Positions 1-8,845 of a stretch of 54,517 nt of DNA are shown here, piece after piece. Within the stretch, counting starts at the first letter, position 1. Each line of letters opens with the position of its first letter. The position numbers and the translations under genes are program-made. The DNA comes from Candidatus Poribacteria bacterium (lineage in GTDB: Bacteria > Poribacteria > WGA-4E > JAJDTR01), in assembly GCA_022827055.1 (NCBI GenBank), contig JAJDTR010000112.1, positions 1 to 54,517 on the forward strand. Reading direction: 5' to 3'. Under the pieces are notes generated by a model. The model was not told where the DNA came from. It searched no databases and was given only the letters and a program-made list of their open reading frames with translations.

Positions 1-1
1 G

Positions 2-1132
2 GCGTCGAGTCAAACCTTCGGAGGGCCCGTCGACACCAATCCCCAACTCTACTTGGGCGACTGGACGCTTGAATTCCTTTGCAAGCGCAACGGCGATTTG
101 TTCTTTGGGGAACATCAATTCGCAGGTTTCCAAAACAGCCCTCGCGAAGGGCTTCAAGGAATCCGATTACGGTTGCCGAATGACGGTCGAGAACTTAGCA
201 TGTCCATCCACGCCGAGGGCTCTAAACAACCCGATCGCGCACTGAACATCTTCCTAGAGGAAAACGTGTGGACGTGGGTGACAGTTGTTTCCATAAACGG
301 TGAGTCAATCATCGCGTATCAAGACGGTGTGGAAGTCAGTAAACATCCGGGAGTGTATTTCGACGCAAGCCTGCCTTTAGACGACATTTCCATCGGCGCA
401 AATTCGTATGAGGAACGGCGCCGGAATTTCAACGGTTCATTTTCTATCGTGCGCGTCTATGACAGGGCACTAAGTTCGGATGAGGTGCTGCAGAATATCG
501 GTGCGACCGTGATTCCGATGTCCAATCCCGCCGATGTCAACGGTGATGGGGTCGTGAATATTTTGGATTTGGTGGTGGTTGCGCAGGCGTTCGGGAAAGA
601 TGGCTTGCAGGGGGATGTAAACAAGGATGGGGTTGTGAATGTGTTTGACCTTGTTTTCGTTGCCGGGGCAATCGGGGGTGGCGGTGCAGCGCCTTCGGCA
701 TATTCCCTAGACCCGTCGATTATTAGTGCCGCGGATGTCGAGAGATGGCTTGCGGGTGCGCAGGGTTTAGATGTCGGCGATCCGAATTTTCAACGGGGAA
801 TCCGCTTCCTCCAACAGTTGCTTGCGGCGTTGACGCCGAAAGAGACGGCGCTGTTGCCGAATTACCCGAACCCCTTCAATCCGGAGACGTGGATACCGTA
901 TCATCTAGGACGAGAGGCGGAGGTGGCGATTACGATTTATGACACAAAAGGGACGCGGGTGCGGCGGTTGGCGCTCGGAAATCAGACGGCGGGGTATTAC
1001 GCGGAGCGTGGAAAGGCGGCGTATTGGGACGGACGGAACGAACGCGGGGAAGCGGTCGCCAGCGGGATTTATATTTACCGGTTCCGAGCCGGTGATTATG
1101 CAGCGTCGCGGCGGATGGTGACTATGAAGTAG
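2..1132 (+). CDS. LamG/dockerin/FlgD-tail surface protein, 5' partial
   Basis: The frame is open to the left edge, so only the C-terminal part is present; the first possible start inside the window (TTG at 53) is not convincing. In order: a concanavalin/LamG-like beta sandwich (about the first 150 residues, with ISIGANSYEERRRNFNG and IVRVYDRALSSDEV typical of LamG ends). Then a dockerin-type pair of calcium loops (DVNGDGVVNILDL and DVNKDGVVNVFDL), a short helical linker, and a C-terminal module starting NYPNPFNPETWIPY and ending in a FlgD-Ig-like fold (YWDGRNERGEAVASGIYIY). The tail is shared with the two giant proteins at 21.7-30.6 kb and looks like a secretion or anchoring tail. An exported, surface-attached, glycan-binding role is inferred; the substrate is unknown. 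Confidence 0.85.
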   Translation, partial: ASSQTFGGPVDTNPQLYLGDWTLEFLCKRNGDLFFGEHQFAGFQNSPREGLQGIRLRLPNDGRELSMSIHAEGSKQPDRALNIFLEENVWTWVTVVSINGESIIAYQDGVEVSKHPGVYFDASLPLDDISIGANSYEERRRNFNGSFSIVRVYDRALSSDEVLQNIGATVIPMSNPADVNGDGVVNILDLVVVAQAFGKDGLQGDVNKDGVVNVFDLVFVAGAIGGGGAAPSAYSLDPSIISAADVERWLAGAQGLDVGDPNFQRGIRFLQQLLAALTPKETALLPNYPNPFNPETWIPYHLGREAEVAITIYDTKGTRVRRLALGNQTAGYYAERGKAAYWDGRNERGEAVASGIYIYRFRAGDYAASRRMVTMK

Positions 1133-1237
1133 AGGAAAGAGAAGCAGTGGTCAGTGGCTAGTGGAACTCTTCAATCAACTGAGTAAATAACGAAAGATTA
1201 AGCGAATGGATAATGAGTAGGATTTGCTATCGCCCTA

Positions 1238-1273
1238 GGATCTCTATCGCACTCACTATCCGTTCGTTTGATC
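1238..1273 (-). repeat. GATC-bounded dispersed repeat, copy 1
   Basis: About 36 nt starting GGATCTCTATCGCACTCACT and ending TTTGATC. It is the reverse complement of the family consensus seen at 30715-30753 (GGATCAA, then a GAATAGCGAG-like core, then GCGATAGAGATCC). It lies in the 203-nt gap between two + genes, next to a second partial copy (GATCGATAGAGGTCC, about 1288-1300). Confidence 0.7.
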
Positions 1274-1335
1274 TATCCGCTCAGTTGATCGATAGAGGTC
1301 CGACACCCACCATCCCGCTGCCAACATAACGACGT

Positions 1336-3657
1336 ATGACTTTCAAATCCATCTGCTACTGGTTCTGGTTTCTAATCTTGGCGGTGATGGGGCTGGCACT
1401 GATTCGCATCCCCCTCTTCAATCTGCTGGCGTTCGAATCCTGCGCCGTTCTCGCCATTGGCATCGCATTCGCCGGGGCGTATATCAGTGTAACGCGCATA
1501 CATAAACTACGGCGGTCTCTTCAAGTTCCTTCAGGCTCCTCCCGCCAAATTGTGATAACCCTCTTCTGGAAAACGTTCGGGGTCAACCTGACATTGTTGG
1601 TTGCGCCGCTTGTCATTCTCATGTTAAACGCGCTGCGCGTGGAGAACTGCGATCTATCCGACGGTTTCGCGTTCTTTTTTCTTTTGCCGGTTATCAGTTG
1701 CGCCTACGCGACTGCGGTCGGACTGTTTTTCGGCTTCTGTATGAAACGGCGTTGGGTCGGGTATACTGCGTACTTGGCGTATATCGTCATCACGTTTCTT
1801 ACGTTCGTCTACAACCTCGTTTTCCATCCCCCCGTGTTCGGCTTCCACGCGGCTTTCGGTTATTTTCCCGGACCCATTTACGACGAACAGATTCCGATCA
1901 CCGATTCACTACTCATTGCGCGCGGGACGTCCCTCCTGCTGGCGTGGTTCTTTCTGTCAATCTCAATCATCACGCTGGAGTCAGGTAGACGCCCCCAACT
2001 TCCACTCACCTTGAACTGGCGGAAACTCTATCGGATTAAGCCGCGCTTTACGGAGGTATACCCTCGGATTCAACTCATTGTGCTTGTATGTCTACTCCTA
2101 CCTATCTACTTGAATAGAGGGGAATTGGGCTTGCGCCCGACGCGTGGATACATTGAACGTGCGTTAGGGGGATTGCACGAAACGGAACATTTCAATCTTT
2201 TCTACGAGAAGGGGTCGAAGGTTGAACGGGAAATCGAGACGATTGCGCGAGACCACGAGTTTCGGTACGCCCAACTAACCGACTACCTCCGGACGCAGTC
2301 CACGAGGAAGGTGAACGCTTATATCTACACATCGCCCGAGCAGAAGAAACGCCTGATTGGCGCCAGGCACACCTTGGTTGAAGATCCTCTCGGCTACGGC
2401 TTTCACGTCAATCATGAGCCGTTTCCCCACCCAATCATCAAACACGAATTAATCCACGCATTGACATCAGATTGGCATCCGTTCTTAAAGGTCAGCCTTA
2501 AGTTGGGGTTGCACGAAGGCATCGCTGTCGCCGCGGATTGGAACGAAGGGAAATTGACACCCCATCAATGGAGCAAGGCGATGCGAGTGCTGGGCGTCGC
2601 CCCCACGATTGAGCAAATTATGGGACTCGGTTTCTGGGCACAGGCATCTTCGCGCAGTTATATGCTTGCCGGATCGTTTGTCCGATACCTGGTGGAGGCA
2701 TACGGGGTAGAGGTGTTCAAACGCGTTTTCCCGACGGGGAATTTTAGGGACGTTTACGGCAAATCCTTGGCAGAATTGGGTAACGAGTGGGGGACGTTTC
2801 TGGACACCGTTCCTCTGACCTCCGCGGATTTGACAACCGCGGAACACCGTTTGAAGCGCAGGAGCATTTTTCAGAAGAGGTGTGCGCACGAGATCGCCGA
2901 ACTTTCGGCGGATGCGTGGAGGTCGTATCGCCGGTCGGATTTTGCGGGGGCGATTCGGTTATTCAATCGAATTCACGAATTTGACCCAGATAATCCGCGC
3001 CATCTGCGCGGGCTAATGTACGCTCATTATCGGGCGGGAGATTACGCGCAAGCAAGCGATTGGGCGAAGAAAATCATGGCACACACCGCCGCGACAACGC
3101 GGCAAGTCGCCGAAGCAAAAAACGTGCAAGGTAATCTGAACTGGGGTGACGGAAAACACGAATCCGCTCATGCGCTGTATACGGAGGTGTTCACGCTCAA
3201 CGCATCGGACGCGCTCAACCGAGAAGCGTATGCCAAACTGGAGACGCTCTCGCTTGAATCGCCAAGAGTGCGGTCACACATGAAACAAGTGCTGATCGGG
3301 GAGGAGTCGAACACATCAAGGATGAATCTACTCCACGAGGTGGTTGACGAGAAACCGGAGTGGGGGCTTGCTCATTACCTAATCGGGCGCCAACTACATC
3401 TCAATCAGGAGTACACGGCATCGAACGATTACCTAGTGAAAGCGGCGGCGTTCGGTTTGCCGCAGAGAGTTTTGAAGATTGAGAATACGCGGCTTTTTGC
3501 CATCAATCTATATCATCTGCGGCAATACGACGTCGCAATCGCGCAGTTTCGACGGTTATCAGCAGATAATGACTTGCCGCTCGGTTCCATCCTCATCGCG
3601 GTGGATTGGATTGAACGGTGCGAGTGGGAGAAAAGGAGGGTGGGTACTGCGCAATGA
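1336..3657 (+). CDS. Membrane-anchored gluzincin (peptidase MA-like) with TPRs
   Basis: 773 residues. The N-terminal ~260 residues contain about six hydrophobic segments, so the protein is a polytopic inner-membrane protein. A zinc peptidase domain follows, with HELIH at about 370-374 and a downstream glutamate in LHEGIAV (about 394), the HExxH-plus-E arrangement of gluzincins of the peptidase MA type. The last ~250 residues are alpha-helical TPR-like repeats (for example FAGAIRLFNRIHEFDPDNP). The gene is isolated, starts at ATG 1336 after a repeat-bearing gap, and converges on the toxin-antitoxin locus. A membrane protease whose partners are selected by the TPR region is inferred; no substrate is evident. 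Confidence 0.75.
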   Translation: MTFKSICYWFWFLILAVMGLALIRIPLFNLLAFESCAVLAIGIAFAGAYISVTRIHKLRRSLQVPSGSSRQIVITLFWKTFGVNLTLLVAPLVILMLNALRVENCDLSDGFAFFFLLPVISCAYATAVGLFFGFCMKRRWVGYTAYLAYIVITFLTFVYNLVFHPPVFGFHAAFGYFPGPIYDEQIPITDSLLIARGTSLLLAWFFLSISIITLESGRRPQLPLTLNWRKLYRIKPRFTEVYPRIQLIVLVCLLLPIYLNRGELGLRPTRGYIERALGGLHETEHFNLFYEKGSKVEREIETIARDHEFRYAQLTDYLRTQSTRKVNAYIYTSPEQKKRLIGARHTLVEDPLGYGFHVNHEPFPHPIIKHELIHALTSDWHPFLKVSLKLGLHEGIAVAADWNEGKLTPHQWSKAMRVLGVAPTIEQIMGLGFWAQASSRSYMLAGSFVRYLVEAYGVEVFKRVFPTGNFRDVYGKSLAELGNEWGTFLDTVPLTSADLTTAEHRLKRRSIFQKRCAHEIAELSADAWRSYRRSDFAGAIRLFNRIHEFDPDNPRHLRGLMYAHYRAGDYAQASDWAKKIMAHTAATTRQVAEAKNVQGNLNWGDGKHESAHALYTEVFTLNASDALNREAYAKLETLSLESPRVRSHMKQVLIGEESNTSRMNLLHEVVDEKPEWGLAHYLIGRQLHLNQEYTASNDYLVKAAAFGLPQRVLKIENTRLFAINLYHLRQYDVAIAQFRRLSADNDLPLGSILIAVDWIERCEWEKRRVGTAQ

Positions 3658-3717
3658 AAGAGAGCGCACTTGCACGGTGTTAGAGGGAGCGCAAGAGGCC
3701 GAAATAAAGTATTTGGG

Positions 3718-3740
3718 TGATTCACACGAGGGGTGAATCA
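3718..3740. terminator. Hairpin between convergent genes
   Basis: TGATTCAC / 7-nt loop / GTGAATCA forms an 8-bp stem between the stop of the + peptidase gene and the end of the - antitoxin gene, and overlaps the antitoxin stop codon. It has no long T run, so it is a plausible but unproven bidirectional terminator. Confidence 0.4.
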
Positions 3741-4141
3741 GACAACCTGTCGGCGTTGACATTGTCGGGAATTGGTTTTAGGCATTGGCTTAAGGAAGAT
3801 TGGGGGTTTTCGCCTTCATTATTGTAGGACTCTGCTAGGTTACGGCCAAACGAAGCCATTTTATCGTTGGGATCCATTTCCAATACCGTGCTATAATCCC
3901 GAATTGCATCGTCATACTGCTTGAGATAAAAATAGATTGTTGCCCTTGCGAAATATACCACAGTCGCCAGTTTACTGCCCTTGTCCTGAGCCTCAATAAT
4001 GTTATCTAGAGCTGTTTTAAATGCGTCAATATCTCCGTCTGCTTCAAAAGTTTTCCTTGCAACCACATAAAAGGTGTATGCTTCCTCGTAATCGGTCAGT
4101 CTTTCAATTAGCCATTTTTGATAGTCTAACATCTCTCTCAT
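3722..4141 (-). CDS. HigA-like antitoxin N-domain fused to TPR
   Basis: 139 residues from ATG 4141, whose start overlaps the toxin stop as ATGA, with AGGGGG about 8 nt upstream. These features favour this start over the longer frame. The first ~50 residues (DYQKWLIERLTDYEEAYTFY, then GDIDAFKTALDNIIEAQDKG) resemble the N-terminus of HigA/HI1420-family antitoxins (Ler-Lxd-xeAxxYlxaA...D..aF..AL.dI.eA). Where such antitoxins carry a helix-turn-helix, this protein instead has a TPR-like helical pair (VVYFARATIYFYLKQYDDAI, then DYSTVLEMDPNDK) and a disordered tail. DNA binding and autoregulation are therefore doubtful. Gene order (toxin first, antitoxin second, overlapping) matches HigBA systems. 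Confidence 0.55.
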   Translation of the reverse strand: MREMLDYQKWLIERLTDYEEAYTFYVVARKTFEADGDIDAFKTALDNIIEAQDKGSKLATVVYFARATIYFYLKQYDDAIRDYSTVLEMDPNDKMASFGRNLAESYNNEGENPQSSLSQCLKPIPDNVNADRLSDSPLV

Positions 4142-4463
4142 TTTGAGGCCCCCTGATATTCTTTCCAATATGTTTTTGCTCTTATAATATCCCGAGACTG
4201 CGTAGACTTCGTGCCCCCACAAAGTAACAGAATAGTAGTACCAATCATTGCAAAGTAAACGCGGTAACCTATCTGAATACGTAATTCAAACACTCCGTCC
4301 TTAAGTGATTTGTAATCGCCCAAATTTCCTTTTGCACACGGATGAGACGGTTATCAATAATAGATCGCACTACTCTATCGAGAGATTCAAACCATTTCGT
4401 AAACGGGGAACGTCCATTTGGATCTATATATACTTGTAGTATTCTTGGTTGAACATTGTACAA
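4138..4463 (-). pseudogene. HigB/RelE-family toxin, frameshifted
   Basis: Two overlapping frames together give one complete toxin of the phage Gp49-like/HigB family (addiction module killer protein). The upstream frame from TTG 4463 gives YIDPNGRSPFTKWFESL up to LIRVQK. The downstream frame (4323 to 4138) continues with GDYKSLKDGVFELRIQIGYR and LLLCGGTKSTQSRDIIRAK, the family's conserved core. The joint reading ...VQK-GNLGDYK... is what the family expects, so one base (a G near 4327-4333) appears to be missing; the total length of 326 nt is one short of a multiple of three. The toxin is either inactivated, a sequencing/assembly error, or made by -1 slippage on CAAAAGG. Confidence 0.7.
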
Positions 4464-4790
4464 TTTCCTGATTCCTTACGCAACTCGAAACCACAAGCGG
4501 GGATGGACCTCCATTATGCTTTCTAATGAGAAGCTGTTTGCGTCCGTCCTTCATGTAAATTAACTGGATACAGGTTTAAAACCTAGTTGAATTGGGAATT
4601 CCAAGTTTCTAGAAGGAACTCGTGGCAGAATTGACGAGAACAGGTAGCAAAAAGATGGCAGGTATTGCTCAAGTAGTGAACGCAGATCTGCTTTCCTTAG
4701 TGATTTGGGCTTTACGAATGTCGCTGAAAGCCGCCTCAATTCGCATTACAATGAATGCACGCGGGAATCCCGTTATCGGCGGGTAACATC
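4464..4790. other. Intergenic gap, no convincing gene
   Basis: Between the toxin start and the SDR stop. The only candidate is a 54-codon + frame from GTG 4622 (AAGGAA a few bases upstream) to TAA 4786. It has no recognisable homology and runs toward the SDR gene on the other strand. No palindromic repeat was recognised here. Confidence 0.5.
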
Positions 4791-5597
4791 TTATCTTAGA
4801 TGAGGCAGCATCGCAAGCGGCGTCGCCGCAATAAGCCCGGCGTCAACCGGCAGCACGATACCGGAAATCCAGCGCGCTTCGTCGCTCGCCAAGAACAACG
4901 CCGCCCACGCGACATCCCACGCCGTGCCCTCCGTCCCCAACGGCGCGGCGCGCCGGCGTAGATCTCGCTGTTCGTCGGAAATCCTGTTGACAAGCGATGC
5001 GTAAAGGTGCCCGGGCGCAATGGCATTGACGCGGATGTTGTCCCGCCCGTGATGCACCGCCATGTTCTTGGTCAGGGCGACTACGCCGCCTTTAGCCGCG
5101 CTGTAATGGATATCGGCTGTCCAACCTGCTCGCAGACCGTCGATCGAGGACAGGTTTATAATTGCGCCGCCACCCCCCTCGATCATCGTTGGGATAGCGT
5201 GCTTGCTGGTGAGCATCATGCTCTTGAGATTGACATTCATCACGAGATCCCACTCCTCTTCGGAGACGTCGAGCACCGTCCCGCCGCGGCCGATTCCCAC
5301 ATTATTGATCAGAATGTCCAGCCGACCATAGCGTTCGACCGCCGCGTCCACCATCGCTTTGCACTCCGCGTTCTTGGTCACGTCAACGGTGAACACAGAC
5401 GCCGTGCCACCCTCGGCCTCAATCGTGCCAAGCGTCTTCCGGGCGTTCTCCTCCGACATGTCCGCCACCATCACCTTCGCGCCGTGTCTGGCGAACAGAA
5501 TCGCCATGGCATTTCCCGTACCGTCGACATCGGTGACGGTGCCTGCACCCGTTACAATAGCAACTTTTCCTGCTAACCTCGTTCCCGTCTGTTCCAT
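4791..5597 (-). CDS. SDR family NAD(P)-dependent oxidoreductase
   Basis: 268 residues, a full-length classical short-chain dehydrogenase/reductase. The Rossmann glycine motif is an extended variant (TGAGTVTDVDGTG, about 16-28). DVT (about 72-74) and NNVG (98-101) follow, then catalytic Ser150/151, Tyr165 and Lys169 (YSAAK), and the IRVNAIAPG segment. The longer glycine-rich loop resembles an SDR subgroup with an insertion between the second and third glycines. Substrate cannot be told from sequence; sugar or secondary alcohol oxidation is typical. It is a single gene about 100 nt downstream of the TPR lipoprotein gene on the same strand. Confidence 0.9.
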   Translation of the reverse strand: MEQTGTRLAGKVAIVTGAGTVTDVDGTGNAMAILFARHGAKVMVADMSEENARKTLGTIEAEGGTASVFTVDVTKNAECKAMVDAAVERYGRLDILINNVGIGRGGTVLDVSEEEWDLVMNVNLKSMMLTSKHAIPTMIEGGGGAIINLSSIDGLRAGWTADIHYSAAKGGVVALTKNMAVHHGRDNIRVNAIAPGHLYASLVNRISDEQRDLRRRAAPLGTEGTAWDVAWAALFLASDEARWISGIVLPVDAGLIAATPLAMLPHLR

Positions 5598-5704
5598 AAT
5601 CGCTCTAGAATCTAATTCGTTCTTATCTGTTCTACTCCCGTGTAATAGTGGATCGCACCAGAATTTGTATCGTTCGTTTAATCTCCATCGATTGCACGCT
5701 ACGC

Positions 5705-7132
5705 CTACTCAAATGTCCGGTAATTCAGAAAAGTCGTTTCATTCTCCCGAATGACAACATCCTCCAACGACTCAACCCCTCGTCCCCGGCCAACTCCATC
5801 GGAAAACGCAAGCCTGACAGTATGGCTGCCCGCCGGCAAGCGCATCCGTAGGAGAAAAATCTGATTCGGCAAGGTTTGCCATGACCGGGTGTCGGCACGT
5901 TCGGTGGCAATGTTCACGACGTTCACCGCCCGCCCCAGCAAATCGAAGAGAATTTCCTTTGTATGATCTGCTTGCTCCTCCGATTCGCTTTCGTCCTCTG
6001 ATTTTTTCATTACTTCCCGATAGGCGAGGTACTTCAACAGAGCGCGCGTCACCGTCCGGAGGAGAATGACCCCCTCCTGAGACTTCAGTGTTTCTATTGC
6101 CATAGTTTCGACATCGGACACCAGAATCCCTCTCCCCTCGGCGTCCCCAACTTCCACCGAAACCCCTGTGAGCCGGGGGCGATTGGAACGAATAGCGGGT
6201 ATTGCGACGTGCAGAAGATACTCCAACTTGGTTTCCGAATAGGATTTGCCGCGGCGCGACACGAGTGTTCTGGCAAAGTCCGAATTCTTCCGCTTCCCAC
6301 GCCCCTTTTCGGGTTCGTCTTCAAACGAATCGGTTTTCAGGATAGGGAAAGTAAGCGTTTCTTCATACTTGGAAGGCACGTATCCGCTTTCGTGAAAGAG
6401 GATGAGTTCGCCGTAACCTTCTGTCCGTTCATGCGGGTCGCCATACTTCCGCCGGTAAAGCGCCTCCTCTTCGTCAAACCCCAGTTGCCGCGCCAATCGC
6501 ACCAGCGAAACGCCTATATCTTGGGAAGGATTCGCTCCCGACTTGGACGATGTGCGCTCATAGTAATCTTCGGCTTGTTGGTAGGAGATGAAGGCATCGT
6601 TTAACTCGCCGGCAGATTCGAAGAGTATACCCGACAAATAAGCCAAAAACGGCGCGCCGAAAAAGTCGTAATCCTCATCCTCGTTTATGTAGTACCGGAT
6701 AAGATCCGTCGCACGCCGGCATTCTACGAGTGCGTCCTCAATTTCATTCAAATAAAGATAATTGAGAATCCGATAGTAGTGGCTCAAGAGCCGCTCATAC
6801 CGGGCGCCGGGGTAGGGCCGCACCAGATCGGTCGTGATGAGCGCGGCTGCCTCCTTGGAAATACTGCGGGTATAGAGGTCTTCCGATATAGATTCCGCCC
6901 GCGACAGCGCCGCGTTGCTTTCCCGGTATCGATCCGCGTAATGTGCAACCAGTCCCCGTTCAAAAAGGAAAGGTAGGTTCTCTTTGTCCGGAGCCTTCTT
7001 ATCAAGGTAGGCGAGGGCAGCCTCGGGGTTACCCGCTTCTAACGAACTATATACCTCCACCATTTTATAGCCGCCGCATCCAATACTTAGGCATAGCAGC
7101 GTCAAGAAAGGCAAGAGTTTCGCAGTATGCAT
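5705..7132 (-). CDS. TPR lipoprotein, COG3014-like
   Basis: 475 residues from ATG 7132, chosen because it gives a lipoprotein signal (KLLPFLTLLCLSIGC, lipobox cysteine 19); the in-frame extension upstream overlaps the preceding gene. The N-terminal half is TPR-like (NPEAALAYLDKKAPDKEN, YADRYRESNAALSRAE). The region around FESAGELNDAFISYQQAEDYYE and the beta-rich C-terminus match the uncharacterised COG3014 lipoproteins. It starts 8 nt after the LpoB-like gene, so the two are almost certainly one operon. This pairing recurs in Gram-negative bacteria. A periplasmic outer-membrane partner of LpoB in peptidoglycan synthesis is a reasonable inference, not shown directly. Confidence 0.75.
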   Translation of the reverse strand: MHTAKLLPFLTLLCLSIGCGGYKMVEVYSSLEAGNPEAALAYLDKKAPDKENLPFLFERGLVAHYADRYRESNAALSRAESISEDLYTRSISKEAAALITTDLVRPYPGARYERLLSHYYRILNYLYLNEIEDALVECRRATDLIRYYINEDEDYDFFGAPFLAYLSGILFESAGELNDAFISYQQAEDYYERTSSKSGANPSQDIGVSLVRLARQLGFDEEEALYRRKYGDPHERTEGYGELILFHESGYVPSKYEETLTFPILKTDSFEDEPEKGRGKRKNSDFARTLVSRRGKSYSETKLEYLLHVAIPAIRSNRPRLTGVSVEVGDAEGRGILVSDVETMAIETLKSQEGVILLRTVTRALLKYLAYREVMKKSEDESESEEQADHTKEILFDLLGRAVNVVNIATERADTRSWQTLPNQIFLLRMRLPAGSHTVRLAFSDGVGRGRGVESLEDVVIRENETTFLNYRTFE

Positions 7133-7139
7133 CAATCGG

Positions 7140-7745
7140 CTAGAAAGCAGCACGTTTCCGTTGGATGAACTTCTTGATTTTCTTTTGCCCAAGCCACACT
7201 TTCTGATTGTTCTCAATGTTGGTCAAGGTCAAATCAACTTGATAGAAGGTGACCTGCTTCCCGCCCTCACGATCTTTGATGGTGTTGAGTTGCCCCATCA
7301 ACATATAGTCCGCACCGCGCTCAAGTCCCATCTGTTTCGCCGATTCGGGAGTCGCGAACATACTCTGGTCGTCCTTCTCATCGCGCAGATTGCCGCGTTC
7401 GTTGGCGCTCGCGACGACGGACACCAAGCCGGAGTTGATGAATGCCCGTTCAATATCGCTCACAAATGTCGGAATGGCGATATGTTCGGAACTGCGGTTG
7501 CGGATGGCGCCGACGATGACAACAGGTTTTTTCCCTTCGGAGGTGGTGGTGTGCCGGGTTATCCACGGGTGATTTAGACAATCCGTGATCATGGCTTCGG
7601 ATACTTGACGAGAATCAGTGTCATTCCATTCCCCGGAAAGGTCAATAGTCGTGTCGGCTTCAATGCGTTCGACGGTTTTCGGTGCGCCGCAACTTGCTAG
7701 AATGACCAAGAGAATGCAGCCGACCGACATGGCTAGTTGTTTCAT
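7140..7745 (-). CDS. LpoB-like penicillin-binding protein activator lipoprotein
   Basis: 201 residues from ATG 7745; GGAGG 6 nt upstream decides this start over an ATG four codons earlier that overlaps the ribosome-binding site. It has a lipoprotein signal with a cysteine at about 19 (LLVILASC). The mature part has the LpoB/PF13036 features: DLSGEWNDTDSRQVSEAMI, PVVIVGAIRNRSSEHIAIP, a RADYMLMGQL-type segment (RGADYMLMGQLNTI), and VDLTLTNIENNQKVW near the end. In Enterobacteria LpoB is an outer-membrane lipoprotein that activates PBP1b; the same role is likely here but the PBP is not in the window. First gene of a two-gene operon. Confidence 0.85.
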   Translation of the reverse strand: MKQLAMSVGCILLVILASCGAPKTVERIEADTTIDLSGEWNDTDSRQVSEAMITDCLNHPWITRHTTTSEGKKPVVIVGAIRNRSSEHIAIPTFVSDIERAFINSGLVSVVASANERGNLRDEKDDQSMFATPESAKQMGLERGADYMLMGQLNTIKDREGGKQVTFYQVDLTLTNIENNQKVWLGQKKIKKFIQRKRAAF

Positions 7746-7907
7746 GAAATCCTCCATATATTCGAGAGAGTTGAGAATAATCTACTGCTAGGGCAGGACA
7801 AAACGATTTTCAACATTGGAATGTTTACCCTTTGGAAGTATCCGTGTAGGGTAGGATGGGCGATCGTCAAATCGCCAATCTCCGAACCTATCGCTGCCGC
7901 TTTCAAA

Positions 7908-7952
7908 GATCCTATCGCACGGGATTTGCTATCGCTTTCCGGTCACTTGATT
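7908..7952 (-). repeat. GATC-bounded dispersed repeat, divergent copy
   Basis: GATCCTATCGCAC at the left and CACTTGATT at the right match the ends of the family in reverse, with a longer, diverged middle (GGATTTGCTATCGC, also seen at about 1221-1233). It lies in the 353-nt gap between the aldolase and LpoB genes. Confidence 0.5.
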
Positions 7953-8027
7953 GTTGCCCACACGTGTTATCTCGGTGGATCGATAGAGATCTCACCAGTC
8001 TCTGAAAACCCGGCAGGGTGATAGTTT

Positions 8028-8048
8028 GTAGGGTGGGCACCGCCCACC
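8028..8048. repeat. GTAGG hairpin, stem GGTGGGC
   Basis: GTAG precedes a perfect 7-bp stem GGTGGGC / loop ACC / GCCCACC, 50 nt downstream of the aldolase stop on the - strand. Same architecture as the other GTAGG hairpins in the window; may act as a terminator. Confidence 0.75.
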
Positions 8049-8098
8049 ATGCGACGGGGAATCCAGCGAATGTCATCCCACCGAACATGAACCGAAAA

Positions 8099-8794
8099 CT
8101 ACAGCCTTCCTGATGGCGCGATGGCGTTTGCAACCTTTACTCCAGTCCCCTCCATCTGCTTCTGCACATGCGCCACGCATTCCTCGAACGACGCGAACGG
8201 CGGATCGGGATACAACTCCAAGCTGAAATTCAGATCGTTCTTGCCCCAGTGAATCATGGAAATGCCGGGCTTGGCGAGTTTTCGCGCGTTGAGCACCGCC
8301 TCGACGGATTCAATCTGAAACGAGAGAATCCCGTTCTCGTTCCACCATTCGATGTACTCCGACCGGTCAACGTCGCCCGACCATCCCCATCCGTTGGGGG
8401 GCGGCCAACTCCGCTTACCCACCGGCGGATAGTAGAAGTTGCAAATGGCTTCGTCAACGGTTGCCTCGGTCTCGACCTGCGGAACGACAATCGCCGCCGG
8501 CCCGAGATCGAGAAGATTTCCGAGCAGATACGTGTGTCGAGTGTTCTTGATACGGAACTGAACCGGCATGTCGAGTTCCCTGGCGCTCCTGCAGAACTCT
8601 ACCAGTTTCTCTTCATTGAACGGAGCATGCTGGCTATCGACACCGATCATATCATAGGAATCGCCGCCGAGAATGCCTTCGATCTCGGTCTTGGACATCC
8701 CAAGTCTTCCATTTGCAATATTGAGTTCCTCGCCATTTCGCATGCGTTCCCTCAATTTGGACAACTGCTCCCACGATGGATTGCTATACGACAT
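8099..8794 (-). CDS. HpcH/HpaI aldolase-like TIM-barrel protein
   Basis: 231 residues; AGGAGG about 9 nt before ATG 8794. It has HpcH/HpaI aldolase/citrate-lyase family features: an early DMIGVDSQHAPFNEE (metal/substrate region), FRIKNTRH, LDLGPAAIVVPQVET (the glycine-proline strand with a metal-binding glutamate), and PGISMIHWGKNDL near the end where the family has a G-x-x-DL. These enzymes cleave 2-keto-3-deoxy sugar acids to pyruvate and an aldehyde. It is somewhat shorter than the usual ~250 residues. It lies 51 nt after the class III aminotransferase on the same strand, suggesting a two-gene catabolic operon. Confidence 0.75.
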   Translation of the reverse strand: MSYSNPSWEQLSKLRERMRNGEELNIANGRLGMSKTEIEGILGGDSYDMIGVDSQHAPFNEEKLVEFCRSARELDMPVQFRIKNTRHTYLLGNLLDLGPAAIVVPQVETEATVDEAICNFYYPPVGKRSWPPPNGWGWSGDVDRSEYIEWWNENGILSFQIESVEAVLNARKLAKPGISMIHWGKNDLNFSLELYPDPPFASFEECVAHVQKQMEGTGVKVANAIAPSGRL

Positions 8795-8845
8795 ATTTTA
8801 TGCCCTCCTTATTGGTAATTGTTTTCTCGTTACGATACTGCTCTC

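Noticed and set aside
1428-1445. GTTCGAATCC, like a tRNA T-loop
   Set aside because: It is inside the peptidase gene and no cloverleaf arms can be folded around it.
4622-4786. 54-codon ORF starting GTG after AAGGAA
   Set aside because: A start signal is present but the protein has no recognisable family, and it points into the SDR gene on the other strand; not enough to call a gene.
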